Positions 48,002 to 57,342 of a DNA stretch of 64,000 bases are shown here, piece after piece. Positions within the stretch are counted from its first letter, which is position 1, and every line of letters begins with the position of its first letter. The translations under genes and the position numbers were made by a program. The notes under the pieces are model-generated. The model made no database searches. It was not told where the DNA came from and was given only the letters and a program-made list of their open reading frames with translations. Location: the NCBI GenBank assembly GCA_902573565.1, contig CACGKI010000007.1, forward strand, positions 1 to 64,000, given 5' to 3'. This stretch comes from an uncultured Prochlorococcus sp. GTDB taxonomy: Bacteria > Cyanobacteriota > Cyanobacteriia > PCC-6307 > Cyanobiaceae.

Positions 48002-48363
48002 GTGATAACACACCAGAGTCTAATCAAGACTCCGGCTCCGCTACAAGCTCAGAAACTAAAAGCTTTTCAGACAAGTATTCTGATGCCATGGGAAAAGTCA
48101 ATGAAACTCTTGGTAAGGTTGATTGGACTCAGATGGGTAAGTATGGCAAGGCAGCAGGCATAATTGCTGTTGTCGTAATAGCTCAGATAATAATTAAAGT
48201 TATTATTGACACAATTAATTTTTTCCCAATTCTTCCTGGCCTACTAGAACTGCTTGGAGTAATTGTTGTCGGTCAATGGAGTTGGCAAAATCTTCGCACT
48301 AGTGAAAATCGTGAAGCTGTTTTAGATAAGGTACAAAATCTTAAAAAAACATATCTTGGATAG
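47998..48363 (+). CDS. CAAD/CURT1-family thylakoid membrane protein
   Basis: 121 residues from the ATG at 47998 (MSDNTPESNQDSGSATSS...). An acidic disordered N-terminus is followed by an amphipathic helix (DKYSDAMGKVNETLGKVDW), two transmembrane segments (AAGIIAVVVIAQIIIKVIID and ILPGLLELLGVIVVGQW), and a C-terminal helix. This is the CAAD domain layout shared with CURT1 proteins that bend thylakoid membranes. An upstream in-frame start at 47965 is less likely. Confidence 0.85.
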   Translation: MSDNTPESNQDSGSATSSETKSFSDKYSDAMGKVNETLGKVDWTQMGKYGKAAGIIAVVVIAQIIIKVIIDTINFFPILPGLLELLGVIVVGQWSWQNLRTSENREAVLDKVQNLKKTYLG

Positions 48364-48370
48364 TTCAAGA

Positions 48371-49249
48371 TTACATTTTGAGTATTGATTTAATGTAATC
48401 TTTTACTTGGTTAAAGTATGATCCGCCAAACATATTGGCATGATTAAGAATGTGGTAAAAATTATAAATAATTATCCTATTTTCGAATCCTTTTCTTATT
48501 GGAAAAATTTTATGATATTCTTCATAAAATTCTTTTCCAAAACCTCCAAATAGTTTTGTCATAGAAATATCTACTTCATTATCTGCCCACCAAGATGCTG
48601 GGTCAAATATAACTCCCTTACCATTTTTATCCATTCCTACATTCCCTGACCACAAATCACCATGTATAAGAGTATTTATTGGTTTATGATTCTGTAATTC
48701 TGATCTAATTTTTTCTTCAACTTTATCTATGGTTTCTTTGTCTAAAAAATTTGACTTAAGAATTGATAATTGAGGCATTATTCGTAAGTTTAATAAACAA
48801 TCTATCCAATTATTTTCCCAGCCTTTCTTCTGATTTGTTAAACCTATAAAACCCTCAATGGGATACCCAAAATTTTTTGGATTAGATTCTGTTGAATTTA
48901 AGTGCATTTCTCCTAAACCTTTCCCAAGATTTTTTTGATCAATATTTTGCATATCTATCCATTCCATTAAAAGAATTTCTACATTTTTAAAATTTTTATA
49001 CGCAATAACTTCAGGAATAATTAAATTTTTTTGGTTGCGGTACTTTCTCAAATTTTGTAGACAATATTTTTCAAATTTAAGAAAGTTTTTGTTCCTGTTG
49101 TTTCTTTTAAGAAATAATTTTTTGTTTGCAAATTCTATTTTCCATGCACTATGAATATCACCCCCATGTACTTGTTCAATACTTTTCGGATAAGGTTCAC
49201 CTAATTCATTACAAATTTCGCTAACTTCAAAAGGTGATAATTTTTGCAT
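48371..49249 (-). CDS. Fructosamine kinase family protein
   Basis: A 292-residue aminoglycoside-phosphotransferase-like protein. Signatures are IHSAWKIEF, LFLKRNNRNKNFL, the catalytic LIHGDLWSGNVGMDKNGKG and the metal-binding VIFDPASWWADNEVDISM. Members phosphorylate ketosamine adducts in protein repair. It is divergent from the crtD-like gene, only 4 bases away. Confidence 0.88.
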   Translation of the reverse strand: MQKLSPFEVSEICNELGEPYPKSIEQVHGGDIHSAWKIEFANKKLFLKRNNRNKNFLKFEKYCLQNLRKYRNQKNLIIPEVIAYKNFKNVEILLMEWIDMQNIDQKNLGKGLGEMHLNSTESNPKNFGYPIEGFIGLTNQKKGWENNWIDCLLNLRIMPQLSILKSNFLDKETIDKVEEKIRSELQNHKPINTLIHGDLWSGNVGMDKNGKGVIFDPASWWADNEVDISMTKLFGGFGKEFYEEYHKIFPIRKGFENRIIIYNFYHILNHANMFGGSYFNQVKDYIKSILKM

Positions 49250-49253
49250 TTTA

Positions 49254-50759
49254 ATGAGTAAGTCTGAAGTTGTTGTTGTGGGAGCTGGTATAGCAGGCCT
49301 AACTTCTGCAGCAATTTTATCAAAGCAAGGTTTATCAGTAACTTTAATCGAATCTCATACGCAATCAGGCGGATGTGCAGGTACTTTTAAAAGAAAGAAT
49401 TATATTTTTGACGTTGGCGCAACCCAAGTTGCGGGTTTAGAGAAAGACGGAATACATTCAAGAATTTTTAAATTTTTAGATATTCCATCACCTGAAGCCA
49501 GTATTTTGGACCCTGCTTGCATAGTTGATTTAAAGGACGGTCTAAAGCCAATATCTATTTGGTATGAAAAAAGTAAATGGATTGCTGAACAAGAAATGCA
49601 GTTTCCTGGAAGTAGTCGATTTTGGAAGCTTTGTAACCTAATACATCAAAGTAATTGGTTATTTGCAAATAATAATCCAGTATTGCCAATTAATAATTTT
49701 TGGGATTTTTCTCAACTTCTTAAAGCAATAGTTCCGTCAAACCTTGTAACAGGGATCTTACTTAAATCTACTATTTTTGATTTATTGCGTGCATGTGGAT
49801 TATCTAAGAACGAGCGCTTGATAAAATTCTTGAATCTTCAACTTAAACTCTACTCTCAAGAGGATGTTTATAAAACAGCAGCATTATATGGAGCTACTGT
49901 TTTGCAGATGTGTCAACAGCCACATGGTCTTTGGCATCTTAAAAAATCTATGCAGTCTTTAAGTGAAGCATTAGAAAGTTCATTAAGAAAAACTGGAGTT
50001 AATCTAATTTTTGGCCAAAAAGTCAATTCTATTAATTTTGATTATGTAAATATGTGTTGGAAAGTATCTGCGGATTCGAAAAAAAGTTCTTTTGTTTACC
50101 AAGCAAAAGATTTGATTTATACCGCGCCACCTCAATCTTTGCTTAAGCATTTGAAGGGACCACTAAATAGAAAACTAACTTATAAAAATCGACTTACTAA
50201 TTTGCCTGATCCAAGTGGAGCAGTAGTTTTTTATTCAGCATTAAAAAAAGAACACATAAAAAAAATTTCCTCTAATCATTTCCAATTTGTTTCGCATGAT
50301 TTTGGCTCATTATTTGTTTCAATTAGCGAAGATGGTGATGGAAGAGCACCTAAAGGAGAAGTTACTTTAATAGCCAGTATTTTCACTAAGACAAAAGATT
50401 GGTTTGATTTAGATAAACAAAATTATTTAAAGAGGAAAAAAGATTTTACGAAAAGAATATCACTTGAGTTGGAAAGCCAATTTGATATTCTTCCTGAAAA
50501 CTGGATACATAGGGAATTAGCAACTCCATTGGGATTTGAAAAATGGACTAATAGACCAAATGGAATAGTTGGAGGACTTGGTCAAAATCCAGATATTTTT
50601 GGTTTATTTGGATTATCAAGTAGGACTCCTTTTGAAGGTTTATGGCTATGTGGAGATTCAATTTATCCAGGAGAAGGGACTGCAGGTGTTAGCCAGTCTG
50701 CATTAATGGTTTCAAGGCAAATTTTAGCTTCAAAAGGTATAAAAAATTTTAATTTATAA
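49254..50759 (+). CDS. crtD: CrtD-type carotenoid desaturase-like FAD oxidoreductase
   Basis: A 501-residue flavoprotein. The dinucleotide-binding start is VVVVGAGIAGLTSAAILSKQ. The block FDVGATQVAGLEKDGIHSRI with DPACIVDL and MQFPGSSRFW fits the cyanobacterial CrtD-like family (TIGR02733) better than CrtISO. The C-terminal FAD motif is LWLCGDSIYPGEGTAGVSQS. The native carotenoid substrate cannot be told from sequence. It overlaps the convergent tyrA gene by 11 bases at the 3' ends. Confidence 0.8.
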   Translation: MSKSEVVVVGAGIAGLTSAAILSKQGLSVTLIESHTQSGGCAGTFKRKNYIFDVGATQVAGLEKDGIHSRIFKFLDIPSPEASILDPACIVDLKDGLKPISIWYEKSKWIAEQEMQFPGSSRFWKLCNLIHQSNWLFANNNPVLPINNFWDFSQLLKAIVPSNLVTGILLKSTIFDLLRACGLSKNERLIKFLNLQLKLYSQEDVYKTAALYGATVLQMCQQPHGLWHLKKSMQSLSEALESSLRKTGVNLIFGQKVNSINFDYVNMCWKVSADSKKSSFVYQAKDLIYTAPPQSLLKHLKGPLNRKLTYKNRLTNLPDPSGAVVFYSALKKEHIKKISSNHFQFVSHDFGSLFVSISEDGDGRAPKGEVTLIASIFTKTKDWFDLDKQNYLKRKKDFTKRISLELESQFDILPENWIHRELATPLGFEKWTNRPNGIVGGLGQNPDIFGLFGLSSRTPFEGLWLCGDSIYPGEGTAGVSQSALMVSRQILASKGIKNFNL

Positions 50760-51588
50760 AATTTTTCCTGATTTTTTTTGCTTCAGCAAGTTTTTTAGAA
50801 AGTAACTCCCAATTTTTTTCTTTTATAAGAGATTCCAATAAATTCAACTTATTTTTGAAATTATTAATTGCATTTAAAATATTAATCTGATTATTCATTG
50901 CTAATTCTAAGCTAAGTTGTTCATTGCCTCCGCCAACTCTCGAAGTGTCAGAAAATCCTGTAGATGCTAATTTTTGTGAGAGTTCTGCTAAAGATTGATT
51001 GTTTTTTGTATTTGCAGCTTCAATTAGTGCAGAAGCTAAAAATATAGGCAAATGAGAAATTTGAGATGCTGCCTGATCATGCTCTTCTGGTGAAGCTTGG
51101 CAAATTGAGCAATCCATTGATTTTATTAGTTCTGAAATAGTTTGAATCGCAGTTAAATCACTATTTTTTGTAGGCGTAATAACCCACATTGCATTTTTAA
51201 AAAGACCTTCAAAACCCGAATCAACACCTTTTTTTTCTGTGCCTGCCATTGGATGTGATCCAATAAATAGAGGATGTAAATTTTCCCATTTATTGACAAT
51301 TGGTTCTTTAACAGAGCCTACATCAGTTACGAAAGATTCTTTTGGTATTGATGCCACTAATTGTTCAGATGGATTTATCAGATCTTTTATAGGCAATGCT
51401 AAAATAATAAGCTCACATTCTTTTAATAAGTTCAGATCACAGCTAACAAAATTTGCAAGCTTTTTTTCTTTGGCCTTTTTTTTATTAAATTCATTATTAG
51501 CTATTCCATAAATTGTATGGTTTAGGCTTTGGAGTTTTAATCCTAATGATCCGCCTATCAAACCTAATCCTACTATTCCAATTTTCAT
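50749..51588 (-). CDS. tyrA: Prephenate/arogenate dehydrogenase TyrA
   Basis: A 279-residue NAD(P)-dependent dehydrogenase in tyrosine synthesis. The Rossmann start is MKIGIVGLGLIGGSLGLKL, followed by VTDVGSVKEPIV, FIGSHPMAGTEKKGVDSG, SPEEHDQAASQISHLPIFLA and GGGNEQLSLELAM. It lacks chorismate mutase and ACT domains. Cyanobacterial relatives often prefer arogenate; the substrate cannot be decided here. Confidence 0.93.
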   Translation of the reverse strand: MKIGIVGLGLIGGSLGLKLQSLNHTIYGIANNEFNKKKAKEKKLANFVSCDLNLLKECELIILALPIKDLINPSEQLVASIPKESFVTDVGSVKEPIVNKWENLHPLFIGSHPMAGTEKKGVDSGFEGLFKNAMWVITPTKNSDLTAIQTISELIKSMDCSICQASPEEHDQAASQISHLPIFLASALIEAANTKNNQSLAELSQKLASTGFSDTSRVGGGNEQLSLELAMNNQINILNAINNFKNKLNLLESLIKEKNWELLSKKLAEAKKIRKNFIN

Positions 51589-51683
51589 AGATTAATTAAT
51601 TAGAGACTTTCTTATATTGATAACAATTTTTTGTATATTAGGTTCATGAATTTTATGTAGATTTGAAATTACATTAATTATAA

Positions 51684-53132
51684 ATGCTCGAAATTTTAAG
51701 TCATCAATATTTGAAAAATTTTTTGAGAGATCAAAGTATCAAATGGGAACATGTATATTCTTTTGGGAGAATCACTTCAAAGTGTATTGCAAATGATTCT
51801 ACATATCTAATTAATTCAGAAATTTTTTCTTCTAATGAATGGTTACCTCCAATTTTAATTTCTCTTTTTTTAAAAGAAGAAGATTCAATCTTTATTTTAC
51901 CCATAGAAAAAATTCAATTTATAAGGCAATTTTATATTGATTCATTGAAGAATCTAGGTTTTAATTTTATTTTCAAAAATAATCAACTAATTTTTGCAAA
52001 TCATCTTGTTCGCTTAATTACAATTCAAGATTTACTTAATGATCCCAATTTTCTTAATCTAAGAAATTATCGAATAGTTTTTTCTGGAATTGAGGATATA
52101 AAAGAGGATTTAACAAATCATTTTAGAATTTCTTTACTTAAAAAGGATTGGACAAAAAATTTCAAAGAATTTGAATTGATTAATCAAAGATTTATAAAAG
52201 TATATGATTCTCTTAAGAAAAAGTTCTTTATGAGAAAGGTCTTAGGAAATAATTATGTCAATTTAGATGAAAAAGAAATTAGCTTTATTTCAAATTTTTT
52301 TCATGAAAATTCTTTTTTTTCCGATAAATTTTTAAGTATTAACAAAGCACTATCTCAAGGTTGGGCATGCTGGGTAAAATTAAATGATGCAAATTTAGAT
52401 TGGAATTTGTATTTGCAGCCAATAGATGAACTCTCGCAAATTAAGGAATTAATTTTAAATAATAAATTTGTTTTTTTATCAGCATTGAGAAAAGATAATT
52501 TTTTCCAAATGTATCTTAAAAAGCACAGTTTAGATATTGACTTGGTAATTAATTTTAAAAGTAATTATGAAGAGAAAAAGATTTCTTTATATGTACCTCC
52601 TAATCAGTTTCTTCCTAATAATCCTCTTTTTACCAATTCAATTTTAGATAAATGCAAAAAGTTAATACTTTTTCGAAAGGGTTTAACTTTAGTTTTGTCT
52701 GACAGTATTGATTTAAAAATCTACCTTGCTACAGAATTAGCTTCTAATTACGGGAAGAGGGTTCTGCTAGAGACAATTCCATGTGGTAAAAATAAAATTC
52801 TTTGCTCTAGTTTTGACTGGTGGATTATGAATTCTTATTTGATTCAAATTCCAGAACAAATTATCATTCCTTTACTTCCGATTCCTAATATGACAGAACC
52901 TATTAATGCAATTAAAGTCTCCCATAAAAAAAAGCTTTCTCAAGATTGGTTTAGAGATTTCTTACTTCCTGAAGCTAGAATGAAACTTGAAAGATCTGTT
53001 TCTCCTTTAAGGAAGAATTCAGGTAAATTAATAATCTTAGATGGAAGAGTAAATAAAAGAAACTGGGGAAGATTACTTTTGCAAAACATTCAACCCTCAA
53101 AACAAATTAACTATATGCTACCTTTTGATTAG
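51684..53132 (+). CDS. DinG-like helicase remnant without visible Walker A motif
   Basis: A 482-residue protein. The C-terminal part resembles the DinG/XPD-type helicase end: IIPLLPIPNMTEPINAIK, DFLLPEARMKLERSVSPLR and LIILDGRVNKRNWGRLLLQ. The N-terminal two thirds lack a GxGKT P-loop and a DEAH box, and no Fe-S cysteine cluster is seen. It may have become a non-enzymatic nucleic-acid-binding protein. The assignment rests on the C-terminal similarity only. Confidence 0.7.
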   Translation: MLEILSHQYLKNFLRDQSIKWEHVYSFGRITSKCIANDSTYLINSEIFSSNEWLPPILISLFLKEEDSIFILPIEKIQFIRQFYIDSLKNLGFNFIFKNNQLIFANHLVRLITIQDLLNDPNFLNLRNYRIVFSGIEDIKEDLTNHFRISLLKKDWTKNFKEFELINQRFIKVYDSLKKKFFMRKVLGNNYVNLDEKEISFISNFFHENSFFSDKFLSINKALSQGWACWVKLNDANLDWNLYLQPIDELSQIKELILNNKFVFLSALRKDNFFQMYLKKHSLDIDLVINFKSNYEEKKISLYVPPNQFLPNNPLFTNSILDKCKKLILFRKGLTLVLSDSIDLKIYLATELASNYGKRVLLETIPCGKNKILCSSFDWWIMNSYLIQIPEQIIIPLLPIPNMTEPINAIKVSHKKKLSQDWFRDFLLPEARMKLERSVSPLRKNSGKLIILDGRVNKRNWGRLLLQNIQPSKQINYMLPFD

Positions 53133-53161
53133 GTTATGATTTTGTTAATAACTAAATAAAT

Positions 53162-53404
53162 ATGGGAGAAGCAAAAAGACGTAAAACCCTAGGGTTGCCT
53201 CCAAAAAATAATACTAAAACTAAATTTGATGAGTCCCCAAGATTATTTGATTGGCTTCCCTTTACAATTAATCAAAGAGATAACCTAATTAAATTAAGTA
53301 TCAAGGCAAGTTGGTTTGGAATCGGTGGTTTAATAGTCCTATGGATTGTAGTGAGATTTATAGGTCCTGCTGCTGGGTGGTGGACTCTGGCTGATTCTTT
53401 ATAA
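53162..53404 (+). CDS. DUF2839 small membrane protein
   Basis: An 80-residue protein beginning MGEAKRRKTLGLPPKNN, the diagnostic start of the DUF2839 family, with one C-terminal hydrophobic segment (WFGIGGLIVLWIVVRFIG) and AAGWWTLAD. Its function is unknown. It lies 29 bases after the DinG-like gene and ends 2 bases before the convergent recA stop. Confidence 0.85.
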   Translation: MGEAKRRKTLGLPPKNNTKTKFDESPRLFDWLPFTINQRDNLIKLSIKASWFGIGGLIVLWIVVRFIGPAAGWWTLADSL

Positions 53405-53406
53405 AT

Positions 53407-54504
53407 TTACGCTACTGTTTTTATATCATTAACAGCGATTGTATTAGCAGTATTGGTATTTAATGCTTTCATTGAATTGGAACTGACTTCAGTACCTTCT
53501 GTTAATTTTTCTTTAACCATAGATTCTACTTGATTCCTAATTTCTAAGTTTTGATCGAGCCAAATTATTGTATTATCTCTTCCTTGTCCAATATTTTCTC
53601 CTTCATAACTATACCAAGCGCCCCTCCTGATTATAATATTTGTCTCTTCTGCTAAATCTAATAAACATCCAGTTGTACTAATACCTTTTCCAAAGAGAAT
53701 ATCAAACTCTGCAATTCTAAATGGTGGCGCAACTTTGTTTTTTGCTACTTTCACTTTTGCTCTTATGCCATATTCTTCAGTACCTCTTTTAAGAGTTTGA
53801 ATTCTTCTGATATCGAGTCTCACTGAGGCATAGAATTTTAATGCATTACCTCCTGTGGTTGTTTCTGGATTGCCGTATGTAACGCCAATTTTTAGGCGTA
53901 ATTGATTCAGGAATATTACCGTACATCCAGATTTGCCAATATTTCCTGTTATTTTTCTCATTGCTTGACTCATTAGCCTTGCTTGGCTTCCAATTACGTG
54001 ATCTCCCATCTCTCCTTCTATCTCCGCTCTTGGAGTTAGAGCTGCTACTGAGTCAACAACTACAAGATCTACTGCACTAGATCTTATAAGTTGGTCAACT
54101 ATTTCTAGAGCCATTTCACCTGTATCTGGTTGTGAAACTAATAAATTCTCAACATCAACTCCTAAAGATGCTGCATAAACTGGATCAAGTGCATGCTCAG
54201 CATCTACAAATGCAGCTACTCCTCCATTTTTTTGGACCTCTGCAATTGCGTGAAGAGTTAATGTTGTTTTTCCTGAACTTTCTGGACCGTAAACTTCTAC
54301 TACTCTTCCCTTTGGATATCCTCCTCCTAAAGCTAAGTCTAAGGTCAGTGCCCCAGTAGATATTGTTTCTACTTTCATTCTTGATGCGTCCCCAAGTCTC
54401 ATTATTGATCCTCGGCCAAAATTTCTTTCTATTTGACCTAAGACGAGATTTAATGCCTTGTCTTTTTCTTTTGATTCAGTTTTTTTGTTTTCTTCAAGAC
54501 TCAT
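53407..54504 (-). CDS. recA: Recombinase RecA
   Basis: A 365-residue recombinase. The N-terminus ([20 protein letters not shown]) is followed by Walker [15 protein letters not shown] near residue 74, Walker B-type [16 protein letters not shown], loop L2 [19 protein letters not shown] and the C-terminal [14 protein letters not shown] block. It drives strand exchange and stimulates LexA cleavage. A LexA box lies 85-98 bases upstream of the ATG (listed separately). Confidence 0.97.
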   Translation of the reverse strand: MSLEENKKTESKEKDKALNLVLGQIERNFGRGSIMRLGDASRMKVETISTGALTLDLALGGGYPKGRVVEVYGPESSGKTTLTLHAIAEVQKNGGVAAFVDAEHALDPVYAASLGVDVENLLVSQPDTGEMALEIVDQLIRSSAVDLVVVDSVAALTPRAEIEGEMGDHVIGSQARLMSQAMRKITGNIGKSGCTVIFLNQLRLKIGVTYGNPETTTGGNALKFYASVRLDIRRIQTLKRGTEEYGIRAKVKVAKNKVAPPFRIAEFDILFGKGISTTGCLLDLAEETNIIIRRGAWYSYEGENIGQGRDNTIIWLDQNLEIRNQVESMVKEKLTEGTEVSSNSMKALNTNTANTIAVNDIKTVA

Positions 54505-54588
54505 TGTTTAATGTATCGATTAAATTTCTTGTAATTATTCTAAATTCGGAATTTTTTATTTAAACCAAATTTCATAAATACAATATAT

Positions 54589-54602
54589 AGTACATTCGTA
54601 CT
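54589..54602 (-). promoter_or_regulatory. LexA (SOS) box upstream of recA
   Basis: On the minus strand the site reads AGTACGAATGTACT. It is a near-palindrome with GTAC half-sites four bases apart and fits the cyanobacterial LexA consensus RGTACNNNDGTWCB at every position. It ends 85 bases before the recA ATG and overlaps where the -35 region would be, with TATATT-like -10 sequences just downstream. This supports SOS control of recA. Confidence 0.82.
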
Positions 54603-54616
54603 CTAGCTAATGATCT

Positions 54617-55405
54617 TTAAATTGCAACTAACTGCTTTAAATTATCTAATTTTAATAGTTTGATTTCATTACCTAGATTAAATCTGTCTGTTTCTTTTAA
54701 ATATCCCCAATCAGCGAGGAAACAAGGAATATGAGAAGTTTTTAAATTTTGTTTAAGCTCAATTAGAGTTTTTTTCCTATCTTCTATGAAACCTAAAATT
54801 TCGTAGTTTTTATTAAGCCTTTCGGCTATTTTAATTTTTGTTCCAGATTCATAACCAAAAACAAATTCAGGAAAAATATTAAGTTGTTTAAGAATTTTTT
54901 CTGCAAATATTTTCCCTTTTGTTGTTATTACTCCTGTTTTTATTTTTCTTTTACTTAATTCATCCATAAAATTTATAACTTCAAAAAATGGATTATGTAA
55001 ATTCACCCACCTTTCAAAATCTTTATCAATTTGATACTTGCGAGATTCATTTAATATTTTTTGTAGATTTTTGGGATTCCATGAATTATCTTTTAATATC
55101 CTCTCACAATTTTCATGATAATTATAAATAAAATCATCTTTACTATGATTTTTGATTGGATTATCTGTTTTTATAATTTCGTGAACAATGAGAACCATTT
55201 CCCAACCATATTTGACCCAAGGCCTAATTTCTTTGAAAGTATTTGGTACTTTCATATATAGACTTTTATCAACTGAGATGTGTGGTGAATTTAAATATTT
55301 TTCACAGGCAAATAAAGAACTATGCCAATATTCATTCATTCCATCGACTATAACTCCATCAAAATCGAATAGAAATATTTTTTGAGAAGAAACCATTGAA
55401 TACAA
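54617..55405 (-). CDS. HAD-superfamily phosphatase-like protein
   Basis: 262 residues (or 259 if starting at the Met at residue 4). HAD motif I is FLFDFDGVIVDGMN near residue 12, motif II is GVITTKGKIFAEK, and motif IV is FIEDRKKTLIEL in the C-terminal half. It resembles phosphoglycolate-type phosphatases with a helical cap. The substrate is unknown. It lies 3 bases from the 3' end of tRNA-Gln on the same strand. Confidence 0.82.
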   Translation of the reverse strand: MYSMVSSQKIFLFDFDGVIVDGMNEYWHSSLFACEKYLNSPHISVDKSLYMKVPNTFKEIRPWVKYGWEMVLIVHEIIKTDNPIKNHSKDDFIYNYHENCERILKDNSWNPKNLQKILNESRKYQIDKDFERWVNLHNPFFEVINFMDELSKRKIKTGVITTKGKIFAEKILKQLNIFPEFVFGYESGTKIKIAERLNKNYEILGFIEDRKKTLIELKQNLKTSHIPCFLADWGYLKETDRFNLGNEIKLLKLDNLKQLVAI

Positions 55406-55408
55406 GAA

Positions 55409-55480
55409 CTGGGCCGCTAGGATTCGAACCTAGGAATGTCGAGACCAAAACCCGATGCCTTACCACTTGGCGACGGCCCA
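55409..55480 (-). tRNA. tRNA-Gln (anticodon UUG)
   Basis: A 72-nt cloverleaf on the minus strand. The acceptor strands are TGGGCCG and CGGCCCA with discriminator G. The anticodon stem TCGGG/CTCGA (one G-T pair) encloses TTTTGGT, so the anticodon is TTG. The T-arm is CCTAGGTTCGAATCCTAGC. CCA is not encoded. It may be transcribed with the downstream HAD gene. Confidence 0.94.
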
Positions 55481-55584
55481 TTGAATATTTAGTTTAATAC
55501 ATGAAAAGATTTTTTTCTATCAAAAAAAATACAAAGTTTTTATAAACAAGACTTAGGTTTTGAAAAATAAAATTATTATTTGAA

Positions 55585-56583
55585 TTATATCGATTTCCAT
55601 GGCTCTAGAAACTCTTGGGCTTTTTTGATCGCCAAAGCCATTCTTTCAGGATACTCATAGAGTCTTTTGTTATTTTTGTTTGCAAATTCAATAAGGGGCT
55701 GCATAATTTTTCTTGCAGCACTTCCAAATGCTATTCCGTCTGGAAGATTGTTTGACTTTAATAATTCATGAGTCTTTTCATTTGTTCCTCCTGCCAACTG
55801 AATTAATCCTGGTGGAAGATGTGATCCGATTTTTTCAAACAACTTAACTGTATCTCTACTGGTTGTCGGAGCAAGATCTCCAGACATTGGTCTTCCATCT
55901 AGCTGCCAAATGAGGGGTATATTAAGTTTATTAAGAATTTCATATCTTTCCCAAAGAGCTTTCAAAAGATCTTCAGGCTCTTGTGATTTTTTGAAAGATT
56001 GATTTAATCCACAACTAATAGATATCTTGTCTAATTTCGTTCCATGTCTTTTAAGGATGCTGACAACTTTTGTAAAAGAATCAAGGCGATTGATTTCTGT
56101 ATGAATTTCTACTGCATTAGGCTTTATTTGTTGAAGTGTCGATGCTAAATCATTTTTTGACAAATTATATTCATATTCACTAATAAGATTTAAGGGACAG
56201 CTATTTAAACATCTTCCACATCCATAACATTTACTCTCTTTGATCCCAGAATTATCAATTGCAAATGTGGGGCATACTTTTTCGCAAGGTCTTGGACAAT
56301 TATGGGGGCATTGCAATGGATCAAATTTTGCTTTACGAAAGTGGATATCATTACCATCACTAATGCTTATCATTAATCCAGGGGAGTTTTTAAAGACTTT
56401 TTTCGCCCACTCGATTCCTTTCCTTGCTGCATTAACTATTGATACTTCTGCGGCAACATCTATGTAGTCGACACCGGCAGCAGTATAAATTGCACATAAA
56501 TCTTCGATAGCAACTATATCTTCATTACTGGCGCCACAAATCAACTTAATCCATTTATCTTTTTTATTCTTGGTATTAATCAA
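55585..56583 (-). CDS. ldpA: LdpA-type iron-sulfur protein (circadian input)
   Basis: A 332-residue protein with two ferredoxin-like cysteine clusters, CPHNCPRPCEKVCP and CYGCGRCLNSCPLN, in the first half. The second half is a TIM-barrel-like segment (WQLDGRPMSGDLAPTTSRD, LIQLAGGTNEKTHELL). This layout matches LdpA, a redox-sensing protein that modulates the KaiABC clock in Synechococcus. It follows ndhN by 5 bases on the same strand, so the two are probably cotranscribed. Confidence 0.88.
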   Translation of the reverse strand: MINTKNKKDKWIKLICGASNEDIVAIEDLCAIYTAAGVDYIDVAAEVSIVNAARKGIEWAKKVFKNSPGLMISISDGNDIHFRKAKFDPLQCPHNCPRPCEKVCPTFAIDNSGIKESKCYGCGRCLNSCPLNLISEYEYNLSKNDLASTLQQIKPNAVEIHTEINRLDSFTKVVSILKRHGTKLDKISISCGLNQSFKKSQEPEDLLKALWERYEILNKLNIPLIWQLDGRPMSGDLAPTTSRDTVKLFEKIGSHLPPGLIQLAGGTNEKTHELLKSNNLPDGIAFGSAARKIMQPLIEFANKNNKRLYEYPERMALAIKKAQEFLEPWKSI

Positions 56584-56588
56584 ACAAT

Positions 56589-57065
56589 TTAAGTTTCAAA
56601 TTCTTCCAAAATATAATCTCTTAGTGGCTTCCATTCAAGTTTTCTTGAACCCCCCATTTCAACAACAATTGTTAGTTTGTTATCTTGAGTGCAAATTTCT
56701 ATTAAGCTCTCTAATTCAGATTGAGATAATACTTGACCTTCTAATAACCAAAGTAATTTATTTTTATCATTTTCATTAAATAATTCAGAAGCTTGAGGGA
56801 TTACTTGTTGTACTTCCCCAAGTGCTCCGTTTCTTCCTACACTTTGATGACCAAGATGAGGTGGTCTAACGCCATGCAATTTAAGTAAGAAGACTTCTGG
56901 ATCTCCAAGACCTCTAGCTGAGGTTACAAAAGTTTTAAAACCCTTGGCCCTCATTCTTCTCAAAAGACGAGTTTCATAACCACCTTCAAGAGGAGCAAAA
57001 ATTGCAAGACATTTGGTATTCTTTAAATCGTTATGAAACTTTTTCCCTGTGAGAAGTAATGGCAT
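56589..57065 (-). CDS. ndhN: NDH-1 subunit NdhN
   Basis: A 158-residue stromal subunit of the photosynthetic NDH-1 complex. Conserved segments are [52 protein letters not shown] and [15 protein letters not shown]. The length fits. It is the first gene of an ndhN-ldpA pair and is divergent from rplC across a 277-base gap. Confidence 0.93.
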   Translation of the reverse strand: MPLLLTGKKFHNDLKNTKCLAIFAPLEGGYETRLLRRMRAKGFKTFVTSARGLGDPEVFLLKLHGVRPPHLGHQSVGRNGALGEVQQVIPQASELFNENDKNKLLWLLEGQVLSQSELESLIEICTQDNKLTIVVEMGGSRKLEWKPLRDYILEEFET

Positions 57066-57342
57066 AAAAATTTCCCTTTATTTATATTTTATTTTATTTT
57101 ATGGTACTTGATGATGTACAATTGTAATTCAGTGAATTTTTAAGCCCGCCAGCTAGCCGAGCCTCTAAAAATTTCACATTTTTTAGCGTTTCGTTAAAAA
57201 ATTCAGGTGGGTTTATCCCAGGAGAAACTGTCTGTATTTTAGATAAGTCTCAACCTTACTAATTGTTTTTTATTAACTTCACTTTAAAAACTGAAAGGTG
57301 TAGATAATTAAAAATTATTACGAGCTAGCCTAATTTAGCCTT
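57066..57342. promoter_or_regulatory. Divergent control region of ndhN and the ribosomal operon
   Basis: A 277-base gap with no coding frame. GCCCGCC at 57144-57150 can pair with GGTGGGT at 57206-57212 (two G-T pairs), closing a stretch of about 55 bases. This could be a structured leader or an ndhN 5' element. No S10-type leader known from E. coli is recognisable. Promoters for both directions must lie here. Confidence 0.35.

Noticed and set aside
57102..57124. GTAC-N8-GTAC near the ndhN start as a LexA box
   Set aside because: The half-sites are eight bases apart instead of four, so the cyanobacterial LexA consensus is not met.
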